Shown: positions 1-6,070, counted from the stretch's first letter. The stretch is 6,119 nucleotides of DNA from JAQVWU01 sp964628455 (GCA_964628455.1 CAZVPD010000202.1:1-6119); one strand, 5' to 3'. Made by a program: numbers and translations. Notes: generated by a model not told the origin, from the sequence alone.

Positions 1-1414
1 TATAGGCGAAGTCATACCGCGGGAAGCGGCGTATGAGATCGAGCATATTGACCGAATCGTTGTCCCTGAACACGTTGTTCGAGAGCTCGGTATAATACGT
101 GTCGTTGATGAATCCCCAGGAGGCGGCCGTCAGCGCCTGAAGCATCAGGCCCGACTTCTCGACGTCCGTCCCGCCCGCGGCCGCCGTCATGACGGGGACC
201 GAGGGGTCGAGGTAGGTGTAGTAGTTTGCCTGCGACGGGCTGAGCTTCGGCAGGGGGAGTATCCCCCACGCGTCCTTCATGTTGACGAACCAGGAGGAGG
301 CGTAGAGACGGCCGGCGCAAAACAGGAGGCGGCCGTCGTAGAAGCCGGTCACGGCCGCGTTCTCTTCCCCCTCCGCGTAAAGATAGTAGCTGTCTTTATA
401 GAGCAGGCGGCTGGCCGTTTCGATCAGGCTTTTTGCGCCGGGCGTGCTGAACGAAGGGTAGGGGATGATGCCCGTGCCCGTCGTCATATAGTGCAGGCCG
501 GCCGAAGCGAACAGGATGTCGATGTAGGTGTCGGTCCCCGTCTGGGACGCGTGGCCCGTCGGAGGGGAGTTCCCTTCGGCATTGATGTCCCTGTTGACCT
601 CGGTGATGATCCCGAGCATCTTATCCCAGGTCCACGTCCCGTCTTCGGCAAGCAGATACGGGTTTTCGTCCGTGTATTTCGCCGTGAGCGCTTTGTTGAA
701 AAAGATCAGGTGCATGTCCTGAAGGTCTTCCGTCAGGGCGCCGGCAGCCCCGAAGGTGCTGTAGCCGGCCGACATCTGCTTCATGGCGTCCCGGTTGTAG
801 TAGGGGGCGGTAAAATCGGTGAAAGGCAGGGTGTTGAGGTTGAAGAGCAGTCCCCGGGCCTGGAACAGGCCGAGGTCGGACGCCGGAACGGCCGTCAGGT
901 CGGCGTAGAACATGCCGGAAAGCATGGACTTCTGAGCTTCATCGAGCATGACGGACGTGTTCGCGCTGAGTTTTGTCATGATGATGGTGTTGTATTTTTC
1001 CTCGACCATGCGGTTGCGCATCAGCCGCGCGGCCGAAGCGGACGAAGCGGCGCCGTCGGGCGTGAAGCGCGAGCTGTCGGCCGTGCCGATGACGACGCCG
1101 ACGCCCTCGAAATCGCGTTTTGTCAGCGCGCCGAGGTAATTTTCCGCCGCTTTCTTATTGTCGGGCATTTTGACCGGGGTCGCGGTGTTCCCGGAAGGCA
1201 GCGGTTTTTGGTCTTTTCCGGTCTCCGCGGCGGTCCCGCCTGCTTCGGCGGTTTCGCCTGCTCCGGCATTTTCGGCCGGAAGGGGAGGTCCGTTCCATAC
1301 AACGATGCCGCAGGAGCAAAGCAGGGCTGCGGTCAGGACCGCGGTCAGGCAGAGGCTCGTTATTCTCTTACAGGTCATAGTTTTCAGGCAGCTTTTTATT
1401 TTTTTTCGCCTCAT
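1..1414 (-). CDS. ABC transporter solute-binding lipoprotein, family 1 (3' end cut off by window edge)
   Basis: Translation of the minus strand from 1414 is open for 471 codons to the window edge, so the C-terminus is missing. The N-terminus is a lipoprotein signal: basic residues (MRRKKIK), a hydrophobic stretch at about residues 18-32, then a lipobox LCSC with the lipidated Cys at residue 35. A low-complexity Ala/Gly/Glu/Thr/Pro linker (about 37-82) follows, as expected for a tethered surface protein. The mature part has marks of extracellular solute-binding family 1: FFNKAL, ENPYLL and GTWTWDKM (W261-M266), and near the edge a YYTEL...NMLDLIRR...YDFAY segment typical of the family's C-terminal region, so probably only some tens of residues are lost. 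By family it would capture a solute, often a sugar, for an ABC importer; the ligand is unknown and no permease is in view. It lies 6 bp after cysS with no promoter seen between. The start is uncertain: neither ATG 1414 nor ATG 1378 (signal of about 23 residues) has a good Shine-Dalgarno. Confidence 0.87.
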   Translation of the reverse strand, partial: MRRKKIKSCLKTMTCKRITSLCLTAVLTAALLCSCGIVVWNGPPLPAENAGAGETAEAGGTAAETGKDQKPLPSGNTATPVKMPDNKKAAENYLGALTKRDFEGVGVVIGTADSSRFTPDGAASSASAARLMRNRMVEEKYNTIIMTKLSANTSVMLDEAQKSMLSGMFYADLTAVPASDLGLFQARGLLFNLNTLPFTDFTAPYYNRDAMKQMSAGYSTFGAAGALTEDLQDMHLIFFNKALTAKYTDENPYLLAEDGTWTWDKMLGIITEVNRDINAEGNSPPTGHASQTGTDTYIDILFASAGLHYMTTGTGIIPYPSFSTPGAKSLIETASRLLYKDSYYLYAEGEENAAVTGFYDGRLLFCAGRLYASSWFVNMKDAWGILPLPKLSPSQANYYTYLDPSVPVMTAAAGGTDVEKSGLMLQALTAASWGFINDTYYTELSNNVFRDNDSVNMLDLIRRFPRYDFAY

Positions 1415-1420
1415 GTTTTT

Positions 1421-2812
1421 TTATTTGCGGATCGTATAGGTCGTGCCGCCGGGCGTGTCGGTCAGCAGGATGCCGCGTTCGGCCAGCGAGGCGCGGATGC
1501 GGTCGGCTTCGGCGTAGTTTTTCGCCTTTTTCGCCGCGGCGCGCAGGGCGATCTGTTCTTCGATCTCGGCCGCGAGGTCCGCGTCCGTTTCGGCGTCCGC
1601 TTCGGTTTTATCGAGGTCAAGGCCGAAGATCGCATCGGTCTTCAGCATCAGCCGGTACAGGGCGTCGGATTTGATTTCATGGCGGGCGATGTTCCACAGT
1701 ACGCCGAGGGCGCGCGGGATGTTGAGGTCGTCGCTGACCGCCTCGCGGAATTCGGCTTCGAAAGCGGAGACCGTCTCCGGACCGGCGTTCCCGGGGGCGT
1801 CCCTGTGCCGGGCGGCGGCAGCCCGCAGGTTCGCGAGCGATTTCTTCGCGCCGTCCATGCCCTCGAAGGTGAAGTTCAGCTTCTGCCTGTAGTGGGCGTT
1901 GAGGCAGAAATAGCGGAAGTCGAGGGGCGAGTAGCCGCGCTCCGCGAGGTCCGCGACGGTGTAGGTATTGCCGAGGCTTTTGGACATCTTGCCGCCGCCG
2001 ACGAGCATGAACTCGCCGTGCAGCCAGAATTTCGCGGCCGGATGGCCGAGAAGCCCCTCGGACTGCGCGATCTCGTTTTCATGGTGGATCGGAATATGGT
2101 CGACGCCCCCGGTGTGGATGTCGAACACCTCGCCGAGGTATTTCAGCCCCATCGCGGAGCACTCGATGTGCCAGCCCGGATAGCCTCTGCCCCAGGGGCT
2201 GTCCCACTGCATGATGTGCTCCTTGGGCGCTTTCTTCCAGAGGGCGAAATCGGCCGGATGGCGCTTTTCGTCGTTGACCTCCACGCGGGCTCCCGAGAGC
2301 TGGTCTTCGAGGGAGATGCCCGACAGCCTGCCGTAATGAGGAAAACGGCCGATGTCGAAATAGATGCCGTCGGAGGTCTCGTAGGCGAAGCCTTTTTTGT
2401 CGAGACCCTCGATGAAGGCGATCATTTCGGGGATGTGGTCGGTGGCTTTTGCGATGATCTCGGGGCGCGCTATGTTCAAAGCGCCGATGTCTTTTAAAAA
2501 CACTTCCGTGAAATACGCGGCGATCTCCCAGGGGGTCTTCTTCTGCTCGCGCGCGGTCTTCGCCATTTTGTCCTCGCCGTCATCCGCGTCCGAAACGAGG
2601 TGCCCGACGTCGGTGATGTTCATGACGTGCCTGAGGGTATAGCCGTTCCACACGAGCGCCCGCCTGAGCAGGTCCATAAAGAGATAGGTGCGCAGGTTGC
2701 CGATGTGGGCGTAGTTATACACCGTCGGTCCGCAGCTGTAGATACGGACGCAGCTGCCGTCGAGCGGCGTGAATTCTTCTTTGGAATGCGTCAGGGTGTT
2801 ATAGAATTTCAC
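1421..2812 (-). CDS. cysS: Cysteine--tRNA ligase (CysRS)
   Basis: Cytoplasmic class I aminoacyl-tRNA synthetase that activates cysteine with ATP and loads it on tRNA-Cys. The 463 residues match the usual length (E. coli about 461). Visible signatures are CGPTVYNYAHIGN with the HIGH-type motif at 36-39, WHIECSAM at 214-221, and KMSKS at 275-279. The four zinc ligands that select the cysteine thiol are all present by alignment with the E. coli enzyme: C27, C218, H243 and E247. The C-terminus (NYAEADRIRASL...DTPGGTTY) is the normal CysRS ending. The catalytic half is not of the E. coli/Bacillus type: after NITDV it reads GHLVSDADDGEDKMAK, and the zinc loop reads GGVDHIPIHHENEIAQ, which I recall from a separate CysRS subgroup. 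The start is GTG (2812-2810) with AGGAG 8 bases upstream, inside the end of cysE; the stop is TAA. It is cotranscribed with cysE and probably with the lipoprotein gene downstream. Confidence 0.97.
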   Translation of the reverse strand: MKFYNTLTHSKEEFTPLDGSCVRIYSCGPTVYNYAHIGNLRTYLFMDLLRRALVWNGYTLRHVMNITDVGHLVSDADDGEDKMAKTAREQKKTPWEIAAYFTEVFLKDIGALNIARPEIIAKATDHIPEMIAFIEGLDKKGFAYETSDGIYFDIGRFPHYGRLSGISLEDQLSGARVEVNDEKRHPADFALWKKAPKEHIMQWDSPWGRGYPGWHIECSAMGLKYLGEVFDIHTGGVDHIPIHHENEIAQSEGLLGHPAAKFWLHGEFMLVGGGKMSKSLGNTYTVADLAERGYSPLDFRYFCLNAHYRQKLNFTFEGMDGAKKSLANLRAAAARHRDAPGNAGPETVSAFEAEFREAVSDDLNIPRALGVLWNIARHEIKSDALYRLMLKTDAIFGLDLDKTEADAETDADLAAEIEEQIALRAAAKKAKNYAEADRIRASLAERGILLTDTPGGTTYTIRK

Positions 2813-2817
2813 AGGCG

Positions 2818-3516
2818 TTACTCCTGTCCCTTTTTTTTCCGGCTGTTTTCGAGTTCGGCTATCTTCTTCTCGAGTTTGTCGATCTTGATCTGCAGCTTGC
2901 AGAGCTCCTGGGCCACGGGGTCGGGGATGTGGACCTGGTCGAGGTCGCAGATGCCGACGCGTTTGTCGCCGCGTTTGACGATGCGCGCGGGAATGCCCAC
3001 GGCCGTCGAGTTCTCGGGGATGGCTTCGAGGACGACGGCGTTGGAGGCGATCTTCGAATTGTCGCCGATCCTGAAGGGCCCGAGGACCTTGGCCCCGGCT
3101 CCGACCATGACGTTGTTGCCCAGCGTCGGATGGCGTTTGCCGATATCCTTCCCTGTTCCCCCGAGGGTCGCTCCCTGATAGATGGTGCAGTCGTCGCCGA
3201 TCTCGGCGGTCTCGCCGATGACCACGGCCGTCCCGTGGTCGATGAACAGCCCTTTGCCGATCGTCGCGCCGGGGTGGATCTCGATCCCCGTGAAAAACCG
3301 CGCCGTCTGGCTGACGAAGCGCGCGGCGAAGAACATCTGGTTTTTATACAGGACGTGCGAGACGCGGTGGGCGAGGACCGCGTGCAGGCCCGAATACAGC
3401 AGCAGCACCTCGAGGCTGTTTTTGGCCGCGGGGTCGCGCTCCCGGATGGCGCCGACATCGTACCGGACGTCGCTTATGATCTTATGGATCTTATCGGCAA
3501 CGAATGATTCTGACAT
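2818..3516 (-). CDS. cysE: Serine O-acetyltransferase
   Basis: Transfers acetyl from acetyl-CoA to L-serine, giving O-acetylserine, the acceptor for sulfide in cysteine synthesis; cytoplasmic. The 232 residues fit the short Firmicutes form (Bacillus about 217), not the E. coli form of 273. An N-terminal helical part (1-75) carries RDPA with D28. A left-handed beta-helix of hexapeptide repeats runs about 78-180: IHPGATIG, GLFIDHGT, VVIGETAEIG, TLGGTGKDIGKRHP, VMVGAGAKVLG, GIPARIV. D28, D93, H94 and H129 fall at the spacing of E. coli D92, D157, H158 and H193, so the active site looks intact. After the helix, DLDQVHIPDPVAQEL leads into a short coiled coil (about 205-224) and a Lys-rich end. It is the first gene of the leftward unit. 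The ATG at 3516 has GGGAG 6 bases upstream, and a promoter lies about 60 bases further up. No T-box or other riboswitch fits in the short leader. Confidence 0.97.
   Translation of the reverse strand: MSESFVADKIHKIISDVRYDVGAIRERDPAAKNSLEVLLLYSGLHAVLAHRVSHVLYKNQMFFAARFVSQTARFFTGIEIHPGATIGKGLFIDHGTAVVIGETAEIGDDCTIYQGATLGGTGKDIGKRHPTLGNNVMVGAGAKVLGPFRIGDNSKIASNAVVLEAIPENSTAVGIPARIVKRGDKRVGICDLDQVHIPDPVAQELCKLQIKIDKLEKKIAELENSRKKKGQE
2821..2825 (-). promoter_or_regulatory. Ribosome-binding site of cysS inside cysE
   Basis: On the minus strand AGGAG occupies the last sense codons of cysE, directly before its TAA stop, and lies 8 bases before a GTG codon. It decides the cysS start (GTG 2812) and suggests translational coupling: ribosomes finishing cysE uncover or reuse this site. 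Confidence 0.85.
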
Positions 3517-3522
3517 ATCCTA

Positions 3523-3527
3523 CTCCC
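3523..3527 (-). promoter_or_regulatory. Ribosome-binding site of cysE
   Basis: GGGAG on the minus strand, 6 bases before the ATG at 3516. It supports this start for the serine acetyltransferase. Confidence 0.8.
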
Positions 3528-3555
3528 GTTCTTCAGAAGCTTTTTAAATTTTAAT

Positions 3556-3567
3556 TTCGGATCCGAA
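3556..3567. repeat. 12-bp perfect palindrome in the cysE leader
   Basis: TTCGGATCCGAA reads the same on both strands. It lies a few bases downstream of the predicted cysE transcription start and could be an operator for a dimeric repressor. As RNA it could form only a very short hairpin. No known regulator consensus is matched with confidence, so its role is inference. Confidence 0.4.
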
Positions 3568-3581
3568 TGCAATATGCCTCT

Positions 3582-3610
3582 ATTATATCGTATACCCGTG
3601 TCTTTGTAAA
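3582..3610 (-). promoter_or_regulatory. SigA-type promoter of cysE-cysS-lipoprotein
   Basis: Read leftward, the -35 box is TTTACA (3610-3605) and the -10 box is TATAAT (3587-3582), separated by exactly 17 bp. This is an 11 of 12 match to the housekeeping consensus. Transcription should start near 3575, leaving a leader of about 59 bases before cysE. Confidence 0.85.
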
Positions 3611-3630
3611 GAGCGAATCATTAAATTTTA

Positions 3631-3659
3631 TTGACAACCGCGGGTTTTTGCCTTATAAT
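3631..3659 (+). promoter_or_regulatory. Consensus SigA promoter of the radical SAM gene
   Basis: TTGACA (3631-3636), a 17-bp spacer and TATAAT (3654-3659) form a perfect 12 of 12 consensus promoter. The predicted start is near 3666. An AT-rich stretch (3621-3630) directly upstream may act as an UP element. Because 3631 is itself the -35 box, the TTG that would extend the downstream reading frame to this point cannot be its real start. Confidence 0.9.
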
Positions 3660-3726
3660 ATCAGGTATAGGAACACGCGCCCGAAAAAAGGCGAATACGG
3701 CAAAAAGAAAGAGTATAATTGAAGAA

Positions 3727-5289
3727 ATGATTGATTTACAGGGCAAAAAAGTGCGGATGCTGCTCGTATACCCCGACTATACAGACCGCGACAGCACGGA
3801 AAGAACATCGGGGGGCAATTACAGCGAGGGGCTGGCCTCCATTTCCGCCGTTCTGAAACAGGGGGGACACACGGCGGAGCTGATGCACCTTTTATACCTG
3901 CATGACGAAAAAGCCTATAAGGCAAAGCTCGCGGCGCTCGAGGACCGGGCGAAAAAAGGCCGGTACGACGTCATCGGCTTTTCGGTGCGCACGACCGCTT
4001 TCCCCGATTCGAGGGACTACATCCGCTGGACCGGAGAAGCCTGCCCGGAAGCCTTTATCATCTGCGGCAGTTATCACGTCACCCTCGTCCCGGACGAGGT
4101 GCTCGCCGTAGACGGAGTCGACGCGGTCTGCATCGGGGACGGCGAATACGCCGAACTCGAACTGTGCGACGCCATGACGAACGGACTCGATTACACGGGC
4201 ACCGAGAGCATCTGGTTCAAGATGCCCGACGGGACGGTCAGAAAGAATCCGGTTCGCCCGCTGTTCGAGGACCTCGAGCGGCTGCCGGTCCCCGATTTCG
4301 ACCTGTTCGACTACGAGAACCTCGAGAGCACGAAGATCCACACGGCCATCGTCATGATGAGCCGCGGATGTCTGTTTTCCTGCACCTACTGCGGCAATTC
4401 CCAGTTCCGCAACGTCTATCCCAACCGCAAAAAATACGCGCGCTTCCGCTCGCCCGAAAACGGGATCCTCTACCTCAAAACGCTGCTGGGAAAGCACCCG
4501 GGGATCCGCTACCTCAACTTCCGCGACGCGATCTTCAACATGTACCCCGACTGGTTCGACGAATTTATCGCCTTGTATAAAAAAGAGATCGGGCTTCCCT
4601 TCACCTGCAACCTGCGCTTCGACGTGCTGACCGAAGACGCCGTCATCCGGCTGAAGGAGGCGGGCTGCACGACCATCGACATCGGCGTCGAGAGCGGGGA
4701 CAGCGAGATCCGCACGAAGTATCTCAAGCGCATTATGACCGACGAGATGATGATCAACGCCAGCGAGTGGTTCCACAGGCACGGCATCAATGTCCTGACC
4801 TACAACATCCTCGGTCTGCCCTACGAAGACCTGCGCCGCGCCCTCAAAACGGTCAAACTCAACGCGCGCCTGAAGAGCGACCGCATCATCCCCAACATCT
4901 TCTATCCGTATCCGATGACCGTCCTGCACGACATCGCCAAAGAAGCGGGGTTTGTGCCCGACGTGATCGACCCCGGGTGCCGCGTCCCGCTCAGGCAGAA
5001 GCAGTTCCCCGAGCACGAGGTGCTGTTCGCGGTCAATTTCTTCATGTACTTCGTCAAGCGCTACAAATGGGCTTTTTCGCACGGGAGCGCCGGCCGCATA
5101 TACGAACGCTGGCTCGATTTCTGGTTCACGGGTCCGCTGACCCCGCGCCGCTTCCTGGTCTTCGTCAGCGACGGGGCCGAAAACACGCGCAAAGCGCTCA
5201 AACGCTTCCTGATCAACCGGCTCCCCGGCCTTTATCTGGCCCTCAGGAACAGCAGGCAGAAAAAACAGGGCGGCGGACGCGGACAGTAA
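3727..5289 (+). CDS. B12-binding-domain-type radical SAM protein of unknown substrate
   Basis: A 520-residue cytoplasmic protein. The N-terminal part (about 10-190) looks like the cobalamin-binding Rossmann domain found before radical SAM domains: MLLVYPDY, EGLASISAVLKQGGHTAEL, YDVIGFSVRTT, FIICGSYHVTLVPDEV (H117) and IGDGE (137-140). I do not see the DxHxxG motif that supplies the lower cobalt ligand, so any cobalamin would be bound without that His or may be absent. The radical SAM core carries the 4Fe-4S motif CLFSCTYC (C215, C219, C222) and a GVESGD SAM-contact loop at 320-325. A C-terminal region (about 430-520) is aromatic then basic, of no recognised fold. Relatives include methylases, cyclases and many uncharacterised enzymes; the substrate cannot be read here. 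I chose ATG 3727 because the longer frame starts inside the promoter. GTG 3751, with AGGG 7 bases upstream, is an alternative giving MLLVYPD at the extreme N-terminus. No clear terminator follows. Confidence 0.9.
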   Translation: MIDLQGKKVRMLLVYPDYTDRDSTERTSGGNYSEGLASISAVLKQGGHTAELMHLLYLHDEKAYKAKLAALEDRAKKGRYDVIGFSVRTTAFPDSRDYIRWTGEACPEAFIICGSYHVTLVPDEVLAVDGVDAVCIGDGEYAELELCDAMTNGLDYTGTESIWFKMPDGTVRKNPVRPLFEDLERLPVPDFDLFDYENLESTKIHTAIVMMSRGCLFSCTYCGNSQFRNVYPNRKKYARFRSPENGILYLKTLLGKHPGIRYLNFRDAIFNMYPDWFDEFIALYKKEIGLPFTCNLRFDVLTEDAVIRLKEAGCTTIDIGVESGDSEIRTKYLKRIMTDEMMINASEWFHRHGINVLTYNILGLPYEDLRRALKTVKLNARLKSDRIIPNIFYPYPMTVLHDIAKEAGFVPDVIDPGCRVPLRQKQFPEHEVLFAVNFFMYFVKRYKWAFSHGSAGRIYERWLDFWFTGPLTPRRFLVFVSDGAENTRKALKRFLINRLPGLYLALRNSRQKKQGGGRGQ

Positions 5290-5322
5290 AGAAAAATTTT
5301 ACGCCGATTTAACGGAAAACTG

Positions 5323-5351
5323 TTGACATAATCACGGAATCATTATAGAAT
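5323..5351 (+). promoter_or_regulatory. SigA-type promoter of the DUF1292 gene
   Basis: TTGACA (5323-5328), a 17-bp spacer and TAGAAT (5346-5351) match the housekeeping consensus at 11 of 12 positions. The predicted start is near 5358. It gives the small gene its own transcript in the 125-bp gap after the radical SAM gene, from which readthrough is also possible. Confidence 0.8.
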
Positions 5352-5361
5352 AGAACGACGA

Positions 5362-5383
5362 TAAACGGGCAGGACGCCGTTTA
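5362..5383 (+). promoter_or_regulatory. Leader hairpin upstream of the DUF1292 gene
   Basis: TAAACGG and CCGTTTA form a perfect 7-bp inverted repeat around an 8-base loop (GCAGGACG), starting a few bases after the predicted transcription start. It is not followed by a T run, so it is not a terminator. It may stabilise the mRNA 5' end or be an operator; which of these is inference. Confidence 0.5.
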
Positions 5384-5402
5384 CCGCTGCAGAGACATGA
5401 AC

Positions 5403-5409
5403 GGAGGTG
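5403..5409 (+). promoter_or_regulatory. Strong ribosome-binding site that fixes the DUF1292 start
   Basis: GGAGGTG lies 5 bases before ATG 5415. An in-frame ATG at 5397 lies upstream of this site and has no Shine-Dalgarno of its own, so the start at 5415 is preferred. Confidence 0.88.
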
Positions 5410-5414
5410 TTCGC

Positions 5415-5714
5415 ATGGCAGAAGAATTATACGGCGATGAGATATATACCCTGACGGACGAGGACGGAAATGAAAATCAGTTTGAACTGATCGGCAGCCG
5501 TGAGATCGACGGCAGCACGTATCTCGCCCTGGTCCCGATCGACGACAACGAAGATGAGGAATACGTCATCCTCAAAGTCGAAACGGACGAAGACGGTGAA
5601 GAGACGCTGGTCACGATCAACGACGACGACGAATTCGACCGCATCGCCGATATATTCGACGATGAGTTATCCGCCGATGTCGATTACGACGGAGAACCGG
5701 ACGACGAAACCTGA
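5415..5714 (+). CDS. DUF1292 family small acidic protein (YrzB-like)
   Basis: A 99-residue protein starting MAEELYGDEIYTLTDEDG. The pattern is that of DUF1292, a Firmicutes family that includes Bacillus YrzB: a short beta-rich core with LTDEDGNENQFELIG, TYLALVPID and EEYVILKVETDEDGEETLVTI, then NDDDEFDRIADIFDDEL. The composition is strongly acidic, above all in the C-terminal third, which is largely Asp and Glu. There is no signal peptide, membrane segment or catalytic motif, so it should be cytoplasmic. The family's function is not established. In other Firmicutes it often sits by ruvX, ireB or fur genes, but none of these is in view, so here it stands alone between the radical SAM gene and the 6S-like RNA. 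It has its own promoter, leader hairpin, strong ribosome-binding site and terminator, which suggests steady, independent expression. The stop is TGA. Confidence 0.9.
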   Translation: MAEELYGDEIYTLTDEDGNENQFELIGSREIDGSTYLALVPIDDNEDEEYVILKVETDEDGEETLVTINDDDEFDRIADIFDDELSADVDYDGEPDDET

Positions 5715-5730
5715 AAAAATGACCGGGGCC

Positions 5731-5769
5731 GCAAGCGACGGTGAAGGCCTTCACCGTCCGCTTTGCTTT
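5731..5769 (+). terminator. Rho-independent-type terminator after the DUF1292 gene
   Basis: GACGGTGAAGG (5737-5747) and CCTTCACCGTC (5748-5758) are exact inverse complements and abut, making a 22-bp perfect palindrome. As RNA this gives a 9-bp stem with a GGCC loop. The stem continues outward through GC-AAGC against GCTT-GC with two single-base bulges, to 5731 and 5766. The following tract is T-rich but short and broken (CTTTGCTTTC), so termination may be incomplete. An A run at 5715-5719 on the left could serve weak termination of leftward transcripts. Confidence 0.65.
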
Positions 5770-5837
5770 CCGTCATTGCGCCTAATATGTGGCCCATTGT
5801 TTTGGCGTATTTTTATATTTAATTTTTAAATAAACCG

Positions 5838-5846
5838 TGTTATAAT
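5838..5846 (+). promoter_or_regulatory. Extended -10 promoter element upstream of the 6S-like RNA
   Basis: TGTTATAAT combines a consensus -10 box (5841-5846) with the TG of an extended -10. No clear -35 box is seen at the right distance, which an extended -10 can tolerate. A start near 5853 would give a longer precursor containing a small TGCGGA/TCCGCA hairpin (5865-5881). Confidence 0.5.
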
Positions 5847-5891
5847 AATGCTGTCGGGAGATCATGCGGATCGGTTCCGCACTTGTTTCGG

Positions 5892-5897
5892 TATAAT
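5892..5897 (+). promoter_or_regulatory. -10 box directly before the 6S-like RNA
   Basis: TATAAT ends 3 bases before the closing stem of the RNA. Normal spacing would place the start near 5903-5905, at or just inside the stem. No recognisable -35 box lies 16-18 bp upstream, so its independent strength is uncertain. Confidence 0.5.
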
Positions 5898-5900
5898 ATT

Positions 5901-6070
5901 CCTGCTTAGTTCGTGATATTTCAAGTAATTAAACCCACAAAGAATAAATGGAGTCCGGTCTTCCGCAAAGGGATTGCAGACCTCCCCTTCATCCCTGATT
6001 TATCGCGGACGGAGGGACGTTGGGAGCACAAATGAGCGGAGAGGACACCTACCTTGCATAAGCAGGGTTT
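5901..6070 (+). ncRNA. ssrS: Probable 6S RNA
   Basis: 6S RNA folds to resemble an open promoter and binds RNA polymerase carrying the housekeeping sigma factor, lowering transcription in slow growth. This segment is not coding and folds in the right way. CCTGCTT (5901-5907) pairs perfectly with AAGCAGG (6060-6066). A large asymmetric bubble follows. An upper stem joins GG-A-GTCC...TCCGC (5950-5966) to GCGGA-GA-GGAC-A-CC (6036-6049). An apical hairpin joins CTCCC (5982-5986) and TCCCT (5992-5996) to AGGGA (6013-6017) and GGGAG (6022-6026). Length of about 170-180 bases, a TATAAT just before the 5' end and a T-rich 3' flank all fit. The end sequence ACCTACCTTGCAT-AAGCAGG resembles Firmicutes 6S as I remember it. 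The exact ends are estimates. Another structured RNA is possible, but I find no marks of SRP RNA, tmRNA, RNase P RNA, T-box or the common riboswitches. Confidence 0.7.

Noticed and set aside
491..2497. 668-codon open frame on the plus strand, antisense to the lipoprotein and cysS genes
   Set aside because: It is in exact codon register with both minus-strand genes, which share a frame. In GC-rich genes the codons TTA, CTA and TCA are rare, so the antisense frame lacks stops. The real proteins are clearly on the minus strand, and this frame has no recognisable domain.
3517..3580. T-box or other riboswitch before cysE
   Set aside because: T-boxes precede the cys operon in some Firmicutes, but the predicted leader is only about 59 bases and has no T-box sequence or terminator/antiterminator pair.
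3631..3726. N-terminal extension of the radical SAM protein from TTG 3631
   Set aside because: The TTG is the first half of the -35 box, upstream of the transcription start, so it cannot be translated from this promoter. The extra 32 residues are low-complexity and basic.
3892..5082. 396-codon open frame on the minus strand opposite the radical SAM gene
   Set aside because: The same register effect applies; the plus-strand frame has a radical SAM motif, a promoter and family patterns, and this one has none.
5397..5414. DUF1292 start at ATG 5397
   Set aside because: The GGAGGTG ribosome-binding site lies inside this stretch and points to ATG 5415.
5715..5829. Small open frame continuing past the DUF1292 stop
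   Set aside because: It covers the terminator hairpin and AT-rich spacer, has no ribosome-binding site and no protein-like composition.
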